Positions 33,313 through 41,611 are shown, counted from the first letter of the stretch. The stretch: 64,000 nt of DNA from JAJFJD01 sp965228695 (GCA_965228695.1 CBDDIB010000002.1:3472001-3536000); one strand, 5' to 3'. Numbers and translations: made by a program. Notes: generated from the letters alone by a model not told the origin.

Positions 33313-34338
33313 TTACGGCGCGGGGATTGCTATCGGGTCGATCCGATCCAGCCCTTTGTGCATCGTGCGGACGATGAAGTCAGCGCGTTTCGACGGCCCG
33401 CCGGCGGATGGCGTCGGAAACTCTCGATCCCATGCATTGATCTTGACGGTTACCGCGCATAAAGCGCCACCAATGGCCAATTGGTAGTCGTGGATGATCC
33501 TCTCGACCGCCCGAAACCGTTCTTCCGAGAGGCCCTGCCACATGTCCTTCGTTTGCGAACGGAACATCTCCAAGACATCGCGAACTTCCAAATATAGGCG
33601 CTTTAAGTGTGTTTCGATCTTCTTGCAGCTATCCATGAAAGCCGCGTTGGACCGGAGCGTTGGGTCCTTTTTCAGCTCCGCAATCGACTTCAGAAACGCG
33701 ATAAGCGATGGGGAAATCAGATCAAGGCAGTGTTGATAGTAAGCGAGCGATAGGTAGACATCCGAATAGTCCTGCAAGAACATCGGGATTTGCGCGATAT
33801 TCAAATTGAGCGTCTTCGCCAGATCGCGGAGATTCCGCCGCGCGGCCTCGACGTCCGGGCTCGAGAAGAGCTTTACGATGTCGCCGAACGTTGCGTCGTT
33901 TGACCTCTCATTCCCATAAACCGCCATCATCAGGGGCCCGGTAAAGACCCGCATGTAATCGGCCAGTTCTTTCGCTTTTTCGGGCGAAAGTTGAAGGCTC
34001 TCCTGACCGTCGACTTCGATGCCGAGTTTTCTGAGGCTGATCCGTAGACTGTACACGTCGTAGCTCGGCAAACCGCCCAGCGCGCCGACGATATCCAAAT
34101 CGGCTTTGCGGTCACCGGACATATCGAACACGCTCGCCAGGTTTTGCGGGGGTATTTGTCCGCTGCCGGCGGAACCGTCGTTGAAGATCTCGACCATTCC
34201 CTGCAGTTCTGAGTTCTTGACCAGCCGGGATCTACGCAGCGTGCCCGTCCGTAAGGGGATCGTCGACAATGGCAGAATATGTAATGAGTCCTGCTCGCTA
34301 AAGGAAATATCCGGGCGAGCGCTGCCGTCATGAGGCAT
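33313..34338 (-). CDS. Hypothetical protein, mostly alpha-helical, 341 residues
   Basis: The start is taken at ATG 34336-34338 (M-P-H-D-G-S); a further 27-codon extension is possible but lies in AT-rich DNA. The sequence is predominantly helical with charged, non-repetitive segments. Examples are S-L-R-I-S-L-R-K-L-G-I-E-V-D and L-S-L-A-Y-Y-Q-H-C-L-D-L-I. There is no signal peptide or membrane helix, so it should be cytoplasmic. I recognise no domain. It stands alone, downstream of an AT-rich promoter region. Confidence 0.75.
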   Translation of the reverse strand: MPHDGSARPDISFSEQDSLHILPLSTIPLRTGTLRRSRLVKNSELQGMVEIFNDGSAGSGQIPPQNLASVFDMSGDRKADLDIVGALGGLPSYDVYSLRISLRKLGIEVDGQESLQLSPEKAKELADYMRVFTGPLMMAVYGNERSNDATFGDIVKLFSSPDVEAARRNLRDLAKTLNLNIAQIPMFLQDYSDVYLSLAYYQHCLDLISPSLIAFLKSIAELKKDPTLRSNAAFMDSCKKIETHLKRLYLEVRDVLEMFRSQTKDMWQGLSEERFRAVERIIHDYQLAIGGALCAVTVKINAWDREFPTPSAGGPSKRADFIVRTMHKGLDRIDPIAIPAP

Positions 34339-34682
34339 GTGAATTTTCCGAAGGTTATGTGCGGAGAGAATAACGACCGTTGGACTATTTAAATGTTGTA
34401 TTAGGTAACGATAATACAATCTTATTTAATGTTACTTAAATTTCATAATCGGAAAACGATAGAATTGGAAAAAATTTTACTGTAAGGTGTAATTATAATA
34501 ATAACTATATTTCAATACCTTACGAATCGGCACTCTACACTTTAGATATACTCGATACCCAAACACATCACTAAAATTGCGAATATTTGTAGAATCATCA
34601 CAACCGATTGGGCTGGTATCCGAGGCTGTATCGCCTGCATTGCGACACTGGAACTGCATCATATGTGGTATGGGTAACCGGC
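34339..34682. promoter_or_regulatory. AT-rich intergenic region with two inverted repeats
   Basis: This 344-base gap is far richer in A/T than its surroundings. It contains a perfect 8-bp inverted repeat with an 8-base loop, TTGTATTA (34396-34403) / TAATACAA (34412-34419). A 7-bp inverted repeat, GTAAGGT (34482-34488) / ACCTTAC (34517-34523), brackets a very AT-rich core. No gene is seen. A promoter/operator or imported segment are the simplest explanations. Confidence 0.5.
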
Positions 34683-35513
34683 CTAAATACGCGCGGCCCA
34701 CGCATCCAATTTGGGCAGTACGATCTCGGCCGGATCGGAATCGATACTCAGGATTATGCGTTCCACACCGGCGTCCGCATAGGCGTTCCATTGGTCCGGA
34801 TCGTGTTCCGCACCGAAGGCGCTGATCGGAATCGACCGTCCCGCGGCTTCCTCCATCGCGCGGAATTCCGGCACCTTTTCCAGCAAGGTATAGCTCGGCC
34901 GTTTCGCGTGCGGCAGCCAACCGTCGCCATAGGTGAGGGCGCGCCGCGCTCCGTACGGGAATTCGCCGCCGACATAGACCGGCGGCGATTTCTGGACCGG
35001 TTTCGGCCACGCCATCATCGGCCCGAAATCGACCATGTCGCCGTGATACTCCGGCTTGCTCTCGGTCCAGATTCGCCGCATTGCCTCGACCTTCTCGCGC
35101 ATGGCCTTGTGGCGCGTCTTGAAGGTGACACCGTGGTTCGACATCTCGTCCTTGTTCCAGCCCGCGCCGATGCCGAACAGAAAGCGGCCGTTCGAGATTT
35201 GATCCACCGTGGCGACCTGTTTGGCGGTCTGGATCGCGTCGCGCTGCGGCACCAGGCAGATACCGGTCGCGATCTTCAGCGTCGTGGTCACCGCCGCCGC
35301 CGCGCCGAGCACCACGAATGGGTCCATGACGTCGTAATATTTCTTCGGCAACTCGCCGCCTTGAGGCCATTCGGACGCGCGAGACAGGGGAATGTGGCTG
35401 TGTTCCGGCAGCCACAGGGAGTCGAAGCCGCGCTCCTCCAACGCCACCGCCAATTCGGCCGGCGGAATCGCGTAGTCGGTGCAGAACATCGCGAGACCGA
35501 TTTTCATGCCCAT
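34683..35513 (-). CDS. LLM class flavin-dependent oxidoreductase
   Basis: The protein has 276 residues from ATG 35511-35513, with GGAGAA nine bases upstream. Luciferase-like barrel features are M-K-I-G-L-A-M-F, F-D-S-L-W-L-P-E-H-S-H-I and A-K-Q-V-A-T-V-D-Q-I-S-N-G-R-F. It also has G-I-G-A-G-W-N-K-D-E-M. This is the second LLM protein in the window and shares little beyond family motifs with that at 24131-24964. F420 or FMN dependence is unresolved. Confidence 0.9.
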   Translation of the reverse strand: MGMKIGLAMFCTDYAIPPAELAVALEERGFDSLWLPEHSHIPLSRASEWPQGGELPKKYYDVMDPFVVLGAAAAVTTTLKIATGICLVPQRDAIQTAKQVATVDQISNGRFLFGIGAGWNKDEMSNHGVTFKTRHKAMREKVEAMRRIWTESKPEYHGDMVDFGPMMAWPKPVQKSPPVYVGGEFPYGARRALTYGDGWLPHAKRPSYTLLEKVPEFRAMEEAAGRSIPISAFGAEHDPDQWNAYADAGVERIILSIDSDPAEIVLPKLDAWAARI

Positions 35514-35810
35514 TGCCGTTGGTTCTCCCGAATTCGAATGGCTACGCCGTAGCAATCCGCCGTTTTCGAGGACTACGATACAATGTCGGCCGATAATCGC
35601 CTATTCCAGCGCTTCGCGGCCTGCCGATACTCGGACCGGATGAAGGAGGGCTTGCGTAAAGCCACGTGTGCGACAAGAGGGGGCCGCTCGGCCGTTTCAC
35701 GATCCGGCGACGCTCTCCCAATACGGCCTTTCAAATGCGCGGGCCAAGTCTGAATCATCACGCGCTAGCGGCCGGTGTGCGGGATGAAGCGGACGGCCAA
35801 AACAACCCGT

Positions 35811-36299
35811 CTACCGACAGACCTTCATCGGAAGTATCAGGCCCCACCGGGTTTCTCGAGTTTCGCCGAATTCAACGAATCCCGCTTTCTTATACGCTGC
35901 GATTGCGCGTGTATTTTCGGGGTGCGGATCGGTCGCGACCACTGGGGCTCCTTCCTCAAACAGCGTTTTCAACCGCTCGGCGATGAAGGCTGAGCCATGC
36001 CCTTTTTCGATCATGTCCTGCTCACCAATAAATTGGTCGATGCCCCGTGAGCCTCTTGGAAGGCCGAAAAAATGGTGATCTTCCCAACCATGGACGGTGT
36101 AGTCTTGCATGTACGCAAAAGAGCGCCCGGCTGTTGAGACTATCCATCGTGCCACACGAGGGTCTTCCAGATCCTTCTCGTCACAGGGCTCAATTGAATC
36201 CCACCACTCACGGACATGGGGTCTTGACTGCCATCCCAGTACCAAATCGAGATCAGCTTTCGTTGCCTTACGAAATGTGTATCGGTTGGTCGCTGTCAT
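35811..36299 (-). CDS. GNAT acetyltransferase resembling aminoglycoside 6'-N-acetyltransferases
   Basis: The protein has 162 residues from ATG 36297-36299. The alignable pattern matches AAC(6')-Ib-type enzymes: R-K-A-T-K-A-D-L-D-L-V near the start, H-V-R-E-W-W and Y-M-Q-D-Y-T-V. R-G-I-D-Q-F-I-G-E, G-H-G-S-A-F-I and T-D-P-H-P-E-N-T-R-A-I follow, then Y-K-K-A-G-F. This similarity suggests an aminoglycoside or related amine substrate, but environmental homologues often have other functions. It has no resistance-cassette context (no attC or integrase). Confidence 0.85.
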   Translation of the reverse strand: MTATNRYTFRKATKADLDLVLGWQSRPHVREWWDSIEPCDEKDLEDPRVARWIVSTAGRSFAYMQDYTVHGWEDHHFFGLPRGSRGIDQFIGEQDMIEKGHGSAFIAERLKTLFEEGAPVVATDPHPENTRAIAAYKKAGFVEFGETRETRWGLILPMKVCR

Positions 36300-36504
36300 C
36301 CCAGCACGATAGCAGATAGGCCGCCGGCGGATGTGGGCTCGATACTGCCATTGGGGCGTATTGGCCCCCTCGAACATCCTCCTTCATGCTTGGCATTGGT
36401 TCAAACAGAAAGGCCTTGCCCGACCGTCTCGCGATCTGGCAAGGCCCTAGTTCATCGGTCATTCGAACCATGGCGCACACGGCCATCGGTTTGCTGGACG
36501 ACGT

Positions 36505-36795
36505 TTAGCCTTCTTTTCGGAGCATCCAATCGGCTTGATCCGATTGGAAGGGGAGCACGTCGAATTCGGCCGGCCCCCCGCTGTTCGGCAGCGCGCGGGC
36601 CAGGCTGATGAAAAGGTAGGCCAGTTCGCCGGCATCCTCGATCATCGCGTCGGCCACGGTCTCCCAGGTCACCTTGCCGTCTTCGCCGATCTTCCGGTTC
36701 TTGGCCCATTCATGGATCTTAATCGTCGCCTCGTGTCGGGCCGCCTCGATCTCGCTGTCGAACAGCTTGCCGTCGCACGTCTTATACGCTTGCAT
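36505..36795 (-). CDS. Small hypothetical protein
   Basis: The protein has 96 residues from ATG 36793-36795. It begins M-Q-A-Y-K-T-C-D-G-K-L-F-D-S and has acidic helical stretches. The opening resembles small phage or host proteins of unknown role with a K-x-x-D-G-x-x-F-D start. No domain assignment. Confidence 0.55.
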   Translation of the reverse strand: MQAYKTCDGKLFDSEIEAARHEATIKIHEWAKNRKIGEDGKVTWETVADAMIEDAGELAYLFISLARALPNSGGPAEFDVLPFQSDQADWMLRKEG

Positions 36796-37175
36796 CCTGT
36801 GCATCACTCTGCCCTTGAATTATTTCTGCCAAAATCGTTGTTATTTCGAACAATTAATTCGCTTCGGCTCGCGTAATACGCTCCTCGGGATCCCGGCCCG
36901 AAAGACGGGTATTCCAAGACGCAATCCTGGAATACATCATGCGAAAACCACCCGAAATGGGCAATCTGCCCATACAGACTAGTCTATGAGGAGGAGGCCG
37001 TCGGCAGGCTGCGCGCCGGGGCGCCCCTGGATATTCCGCGAAAAACCGCGGTTTTGCCTGATCAATGACACGGACAGGTTCTTTAGGGCAGGGTTTTTCA
37101 GCGCCAAACCGCCGGCCTCGGCAAGACCGGTTTTTTTGCCATATCCGCGACCCGTTCGGGCCACAGGCCTCGAAC
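36796..37175. other. Intergenic region with hairpins and an orphan terminator
   Basis: This 380-base gap lies between two minus-strand genes. It contains an 8-bp inverted repeat GTATTCCA (36909-36916) / TGGAATAC (36928-36935), a GGGCA/TGCCC hairpin near 36960-36972 and a CCGCG/CGCGG hairpin at 37036-37051 followed by TTTT. A plus-strand terminator lies at 37108-37139. No protein gene is visible. A small plus-strand RNA ending at the terminator is possible. Confidence 0.45.
37108..37139 (+). terminator. Plus-strand Rho-independent terminator with no assigned upstream gene
   Basis: An AAACC (37108-37112) / GGTTT (37131-37135) stem, with an inner GCCG (37113-37116) / CGGC (37121-37124), is followed by a T run to 37139. 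The nearest plus-strand protein gene is far upstream, so the transcript it ends is unknown. Confidence 0.6.
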
Positions 37176-38273
37176 CTAACTGGCCAATTTCTGCGCGGGC
37201 TGGTTCGCGCTCGTGATGAAGTCGGTAAAGGACCGCACGAAATCCTGGTCCAGGCTATCCTTCATATCGGCCATGATTTTCAAGGCTTTTTGCGGTGGAA
37301 ATCCGGGTTTGTAGGATCGTTTGTCGACCAGCGCCGAATAGACGTCCGCGATGGCCGTCAGCCGCACGAGATCGCTGATTTCCGCTCCTTTCAGCCCGTC
37401 GGGGTAGCCGGTGCCGTCCAGTTTCTCATGGTGATGGACCGCCATTCCGACGACGTCTTTGTCCATGCCGTTTTCCGCCGCAAGAATCTGCCGCGATATC
37501 TCCGGATGTCCCTCCATGACACGCCACTCGTCGGCTGTCAGCTTGGTCGGCTTGTCGAGGATCGCGATGGGAACTCTGGATTTGCCGATTTCATGCAACA
37601 GGGCGCCAAGGGTGAGGTGGGAAAGGTCGCCTTTCTTGATACCGAGGGCTTCGCCGAAGGCGACGATCGTGAAACAAACGAACATGCAATGCGTATACGT
37701 GTAGTCGTGGTAATGCTCGATAGAACCAAGCCATGTTTTGAGATTCGTATCGCTGGCCGCGGCGGCAATCTTTTCCGTGGTGTCCTGTATCGCATCGTGC
37801 GGCAGGTCCTGCCCGTTCCGGCACTCCGAGAAGCAAGCACTCATGGTCGATGCACACGATTCGAGCGCATCGGTTTGGGCTGGATCGAGCAGTTTCCAGC
37901 TCTTTTCCACCTGCATCGAGAGTGCTCTTCGGATGGCGAGCATGAACTCGACCGCTTTGAGGGGCCAGACAAAGCATTCCATTGCCCGCAGGGCTTCCGC
38001 CTTGGCCATCGCACCCGAATTGAAGGTCGGAAACACGAAGATGCTCGGCCGGTCATGACGATCCAACGCTTCCTGGACCGATCGGAACGTGGCGCTCTTC
38101 TCCAGGTTCGCGGCTATGAGGAAAACCGATCGCGCGGGGGGATCGATAGCGGCCATATTCTCAACCGGAATGGCGTCTACCTGGAACCACGGCGCGAGCA
38201 CGTCAAGAAGCTGTTCCGACATCGATGGCATATCCGTTACCAAGACGATCTCGGCGGAGGGATGTGCGTTCAT
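37176..38273 (-). CDS. HD-GYP domain protein (c-di-GMP phosphodiesterase family), HE variant
   Basis: The 365-residue protein has a 130-residue N-terminal region with a receiver-like start (E-I-V-L-V-T-D-M). Residues 140-365 are the HD-GYP domain, with first His H195, L-L-H-E-I-G-K (H227-E228 where HD is usual), H-H-H-E-K-L-D-G-T-G-Y-P (280-291) and S-A-L-V-D-K-R-S-Y. The GYP loop is intact. The Asp-to-Glu change in the metal-binding HD may tune or abolish activity. The N-terminal domain is only receiver-like; no phosphoacceptor Asp assignment is made. Confidence 0.88.
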   Translation of the reverse strand: MNAHPSAEIVLVTDMPSMSEQLLDVLAPWFQVDAIPVENMAAIDPPARSVFLIAANLEKSATFRSVQEALDRHDRPSIFVFPTFNSGAMAKAEALRAMECFVWPLKAVEFMLAIRRALSMQVEKSWKLLDPAQTDALESCASTMSACFSECRNGQDLPHDAIQDTTEKIAAAASDTNLKTWLGSIEHYHDYTYTHCMFVCFTIVAFGEALGIKKGDLSHLTLGALLHEIGKSRVPIAILDKPTKLTADEWRVMEGHPEISRQILAAENGMDKDVVGMAVHHHEKLDGTGYPDGLKGAEISDLVRLTAIADVYSALVDKRSYKPGFPPQKALKIMADMKDSLDQDFVRSFTDFITSANQPAQKLAS

Positions 38274-38547
38274 AGAGTCCTATCATTCCAAAGCCCAGCC
38301 CTGCGCGGCCGGTAGTAGCCGCCATTATTACTCGCGAAAGTAAAGATAATCACAATTGTTTGGAGAATTAATTTCTTAACGAAGGTCGGTTAGGTATTGA
38401 TATTTCATATCTATTTTACCATTGCATATTGACCAAGTTTCGGCCTCGACCGCTGATCGACGGCCCTGGGGACCGAGTCCATCCTGGGATCCAACCGCGG
38501 AATACGGGACGCCCCGAATACCGCGAAATCGCCGGCTTCGAGCTCTT

Positions 38548-38958
38548 TCAGGTGTTTCGGTGGGGCGTGCCCGGTTCCGGCGCCTGCTGCGTACCGGCGG
38601 ATTGCCGGTTCGGTTCTCCGGCGATGAATTCGTCGAGCAAGGCGAGATTGCGGACGTGTGACTTGAACCCCACGTCGAACAGATCCCCAACAATCGGGAT
38701 GGCGCCGACGAGAAGATCGATGAGGAGGTTCACCGCCATCTTCGACTTCAACGACATCGGCATGCCCAATTGATGCGCGCGCCGGATGAAATACACGCCC
38801 CAGAGCGCGGAGACTGAATCGCCGACGCCCGGCAACAGGCCGATAACCGCATCGAGACCGAAGCGGATATTCGTGCCCGGCACCCGAAACCGGTCATCCA
38901 GCCAGTGGGCGACCCGGCGAAGGCGTTGAACATCGCGGTGTTGATGATCGTTACTCAT
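38548..38958 (-). CDS. DUF4112 family protein
   Basis: The protein has 136 residues from ATG 38956-38958. Core motif: R-F-G-L-D-A-V-I-G-L-L-P-G-V-G-D then F-I-R-R-A-H-Q-L-G and G-A-I-P-I-V-G-D-L-F-D-V. These hydrophobic G-D helices typify DUF4112, a small membrane-associated protein of unknown function. The in-frame upstream extension to 39267 enters a terminator region and is not used. The ribosome binding site is weak. Confidence 0.85.
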   Translation of the reverse strand: MSNDHQHRDVQRLRRVAHWLDDRFRVPGTNIRFGLDAVIGLLPGVGDSVSALWGVYFIRRAHQLGMPMSLKSKMAVNLLIDLLVGAIPIVGDLFDVGFKSHVRNLALLDEFIAGEPNRQSAGTQQAPEPGTPHRNT

Positions 38959-39188
38959 TTTCGGCAAAACCCTAGATGGCGCACCACCCGATCGCGAAAC
39001 CGCGCCGTAGACATCTCGAGAGGCAGAACGATCATAGCGATTACAACGATGATAAGGGCATCCCAAATCGCCGGAAAAGCCGGCGCCACTGCCGAACCGG
39101 AAACCTAGGAGGGGTACCGGGAGGGTCCGCGAACTGCTGCGGCGCCGACAATAGAACAACGCGCGACCGGGCAAGACGTTCCGCAGCG

Positions 39189-39217
39189 AAAAAAGAGCCC
39201 CGCGGGAGACGGGGCTC
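39189..39217 (-). terminator. Rho-independent terminator B (minus strand)
   Basis: On the minus strand GAGCCCC (39217-39211) pairs with GGGGCTC (39201-39195) across a 9-base loop and is followed by TTTTTT (39194-39189). It ends the downstream candidate sRNA of the tandem pair. Confidence 0.85.
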
Positions 39218-39285
39218 AGGTCGCGTCGCTCGGTCGGCGCATCAAGACTTTGGGGAGCTTGCGACACCGAAGGGTGAGCGGCGCA
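39189..39285 (-). ncRNA. Candidate sRNA B (CTCCCCAA core, terminator-ended)
   Basis: Read on the minus strand, AAGCTCCCCAAAGTCTTGAT (39260-39241) is followed after about 25 bases by terminator B. The core closely matches the same block in candidate sRNA A 240 bases upstream. The 5' end is undefined; 39285 is a guess. Confidence 0.35.
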
Positions 39286-39430
39286 TCACGCTCCGAAAGG
39301 TTTGCAACGCGGCGATGTCCGATCGAAACCGGAGTTGCCGCTTCCTCGGGAGCGATGGCGGCCGCATCGCGAAGAGGACCCGTGCGGCCGCCACGAACAG
39401 GGAACGCGCTTCGCGGCCGCCGGTTCCCCG

Positions 39431-39460
39431 AAAAAAGAAAGCCCCAGCCAAAGCCGGGGC
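39431..39460 (-). terminator. Rho-independent terminator A (minus strand)
   Basis: On the minus strand a GCCCC/GGGGC stem (39460-39456 with 39445-39441), extended by GC pairs around a mismatch, is followed by TTTCTTTTTT to 39431. It ends the upstream candidate sRNA of the tandem pair. Confidence 0.82.
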
Positions 39461-39530
39461 AATTTAGGCGGGAATCGAAGGAGCGTGGATCCGCGATCAA
39501 CCTTGGGGAGCTTTGTCGTGGCATCCGCCC
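39431..39530 (-). ncRNA. Candidate sRNA A (CTCCCCAA core, terminator-ended)
   Basis: Minus-strand AAAGCTCCCCAAGGTTGATC (39515-39496) precedes terminator A by about 35 bases. The unpaired CTCCCC block is complementary to a ribosome-binding GGGGAG and would be a classic seed for base-pairing sRNAs. The 5' end is undefined; 39530 is a guess. Confidence 0.35.
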
Positions 39531-39662
39531 AATAGAAACGCTGGGACGGCACGATGATTCCGCTTAGGCGCGGATAGGGCAGGCAAAACGATGCGGTGGC
39601 ACACATCAAAAGCCGGGCACCTAGTCTGCCGAAGGCCTATTCGACAGGGATATATGAAATAA

Positions 39663-39738
39663 TGGTGAGCCCGGCAGGGGTCGAACCTGCGACAACCTGA
39701 TTAAAAGTCAGGTGCTCTACCAACTGAGCTACGGGCCC
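39663..39738 (-). tRNA. tRNA-Lys (anticodon TTT), CCA encoded
   Basis: The minus strand reads GGGCCCGTAGCTCAGTTGGT at the 5' end and has the anticodon loop CTTTTAA (anticodon TTT). It has GGTTCGACCCC in the T arm and ends CGGGCTC-A-CCA. The acceptor stem pairs fully, with one G-U, and the CCA is in the gene. Confidence 0.97.
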
Positions 39739-39949
39739 ATCCGGGCGGCCGGTGATGTCCGGCGCGGTGCCGTTTCGGGCGCGTGGGCCTTGGACGGCGT
39801 CGGGCGGTTGGCATGCCTTCGGGATTGCGCCGTCCGTGGCGGGCACCCGGCCCCGACTTGCGGCGGAAAATAGGGCCGGATTCGCGCCGGGTCAACCGCT
39901 AGCGGGCATAATCGCTTCTGCCGCGCGGCGCCCCGCTGTATCATCCGGC

Positions 39950-40909
39950 ATGGACCACATCTGGAATTACGACGCGACGCCGGGATCGCTGTTCGATCCG
40001 GGCAATGCGGACGATTTCTTTCGGCTGGCGCCGCGCTACCATCCGCCCGCGCTGGCCGCCGAAATGGCGCGGCTGGTCTACTGCAGCGACCTCAACCGCG
40101 TTAGCCTGGCGCTACGGCGCGCCGGCTACGGCGATCCGCTGTGGTTCCGGGAGAAGGGCACGGACGCTTTCCTGACCCGCAGCGCGGATATGGCGGTGCT
40201 CGTCTTTCGCGGGACCGAGGGGCCCAAGCTTCGGCATCTGACCGACCCGGCCCGGCTGCAGCGCGCCTTCGCCCAAAGCGGCTTCGATTGGACCCAGGCG
40301 GCGCAGAGCTTCATGGCCGGCCTGCGGCCCGATATGCAAGAGGTCTCGGCACACCTGATGACCGAGCTGCAGGACCTGCTGACCGACCTGGATTTCGCGC
40401 CGGCCGATTGGATGGTTGATGGCGCGCCGGCCGGCCGGGTGCACCGCGGCTTCGCGCAGGCGCTCGACCGGGTGTGGGAACCAATCGCCAATCAACTCGC
40501 CGGTCTGGACATGCCCGTCATCTTCACCGGGCACAGCCTAGGCGCGGCCCTCGCCACGCTGGCGGCCAGCCGGCATGCGCCGGAAACGCTCTACACATTC
40601 GGCTCGCCGACCGTCGGCGATGCGGACTTCGCGAAGACCCTGCAGGGAACGGTGATCTACCGCTATATGAATTGCACCGATCTGGTCTGCCGCATGCCGC
40701 CCGCGCTCTATGCCCATGTGGGCACGCTGCGCTACATCGATTCCGCGGGACGGCTGATCCACGCGGCGGAATCCGACGCCGACCAAGTTGCGGCCTGGAC
40801 CGAACATTTCCAATCGACGATGGGGCAGTGGGACAAGCTGTGGCTGCGCGGCCTGATCGACCACGCACCGGTCAACTACGTCCGGGCAGTGCTGAACGGG
40901 CAGACGTAG
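39950..40909 (+). CDS. Lipase class 3 family protein
   Basis: The protein has 319 residues from ATG 39950. The nucleophile elbow F-T-G-H-S-L-G-A-A-L matches class 3 (fungal triacylglycerol) lipases, with Y-T-F-G-S-P-T-V-G-D and a C-terminal D-H-A-P-V-N-Y supplying Asp/His. There is no clear signal peptide, so it is probably cytoplasmic. F-R-G-T-E is the usual oxyanion-loop landmark. Substrate unknown. Confidence 0.92.
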   Translation: MDHIWNYDATPGSLFDPGNADDFFRLAPRYHPPALAAEMARLVYCSDLNRVSLALRRAGYGDPLWFREKGTDAFLTRSADMAVLVFRGTEGPKLRHLTDPARLQRAFAQSGFDWTQAAQSFMAGLRPDMQEVSAHLMTELQDLLTDLDFAPADWMVDGAPAGRVHRGFAQALDRVWEPIANQLAGLDMPVIFTGHSLGAALATLAASRHAPETLYTFGSPTVGDADFAKTLQGTVIYRYMNCTDLVCRMPPALYAHVGTLRYIDSAGRLIHAAESDADQVAAWTEHFQSTMGQWDKLWLRGLIDHAPVNYVRAVLNGQT

Positions 40910-40918
40910 GCGGCGTCT

Positions 40919-41611
40919 TCAGGCCTGCTGCACCGACAGCATGTCGTCGCGTTCCGCCATCCATTCCGCCGCATAGCCGCAGTCGCGGTAGTCGTCGAAA
41001 TACGGGCCGCCCGACGTATAGTGCAGGTTGGAAATTTCGGACACCGGCAGCGCGGGGTCGTAATCGACCAGATGATTCCAGCCGCGCGGGATTTCGCCGA
41101 TCAGGTGGTCGCCGTCGAGCCATTGGAAGCGGTGCAGCGCCAAGCCGGTCGCCGTGTTGACATAATCCGGCGTCAACGCATCGCATTTGGCGCAATTCAT
41201 CAGCATGACGCTCGACCAGTTCTTCTTTTCGAACTTGGTCTGCGGCTGGCCGAGGAACTTGGTGGTTTCCGTCGGGACGTGGTCGTGATGCACGCACATC
41301 ACCGCGTATTTGTCGTCGCGGAGGTCCCACAGCCTGGCGATATCATCGAGCACGAGCATGTCGCAATCCATGAAGATCGCCCAACCCTCGAAACCGCAGA
41401 GATACGGCGTCAGGAAGCGCGAAAAGGAGAAGTCGGTGGACTGCAGCGGGTGCCGTTCCCGCCACATCAGGTCGCCCAGCTGCGAAAGCCGCAGCGGCGT
41501 GACCGCCACCGGTCGGCTCGCCCGCCGCTGGATCGAGTGTTCCAACACGCTGTAGGCGACGGCCTCGCGCGGGTCGTATCCGACGAACACGCGGATAAGG
41601 TCTTGAGGCAT
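40919..41611 (-). CDS. Glycosyltransferase-like protein (GT8-like DXD fold)
   Basis: The protein has 230 residues from ATG 41609-41611 (M-P-Q-D-L-I-R-V). It opens with R-V-F-V-G-Y-D-P-R-E-A-V-A-Y, has the metal/nucleotide-sugar D-C-D-M-L (DXD), W-S-S-V-M-L-M-N-C and a C-terminal L-H-Y-T-S-G-G. This is the pattern of a family of bacterial glycosyltransferases distant from GT8. It lies downstream of a TPR-glycosyltransferase gene on the same strand, separated by 78 bases, so joint glycan work is likely. Confidence 0.8.
   Translation of the reverse strand: MPQDLIRVFVGYDPREAVAYSVLEHSIQRRASRPVAVTPLRLSQLGDLMWRERHPLQSTDFSFSRFLTPYLCGFEGWAIFMDCDMLVLDDIARLWDLRDDKYAVMCVHHDHVPTETTKFLGQPQTKFEKKNWSSVMLMNCAKCDALTPDYVNTATGLALHRFQWLDGDHLIGEIPRGWNHLVDYDPALPVSEISNLHYTSGGPYFDDYRDCGYAAEWMAERDDMLSVQQA

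Larger units (their letters stand above)
38959..39662. other. Long intergenic region with two minus-strand terminators
   Basis: This 704-base gap separates DUF4112 and tRNA-Lys. No protein gene is convincing. Two minus-strand Rho-independent terminators at 39189-39217 and 39431-39460 each sit 30-50 bases downstream of a shared CTCCCCAA-containing block, suggesting two small RNA genes. The 38959-39180 part shows nothing. Confidence 0.5.

Noticed and set aside
34608..35552. Plus-strand frame (314 codons) opposite the LLM gene
   Set aside because: Arg/His-rich shadow with no motif, while the minus frame has clear LLM motifs.
37065..38315. Long plus-strand reading frame (416 codons) opposite the HD-GYP gene
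   Set aside because: It is the antisense shadow of a clear HD-GYP protein; it has no domain, and codon-bias overlap explains its length.
39216..39524. 102-codon minus-strand frame across the tandem sRNA region
   Set aside because: It runs through terminator A, lacks a ribosome binding site and has no recognisable domain.
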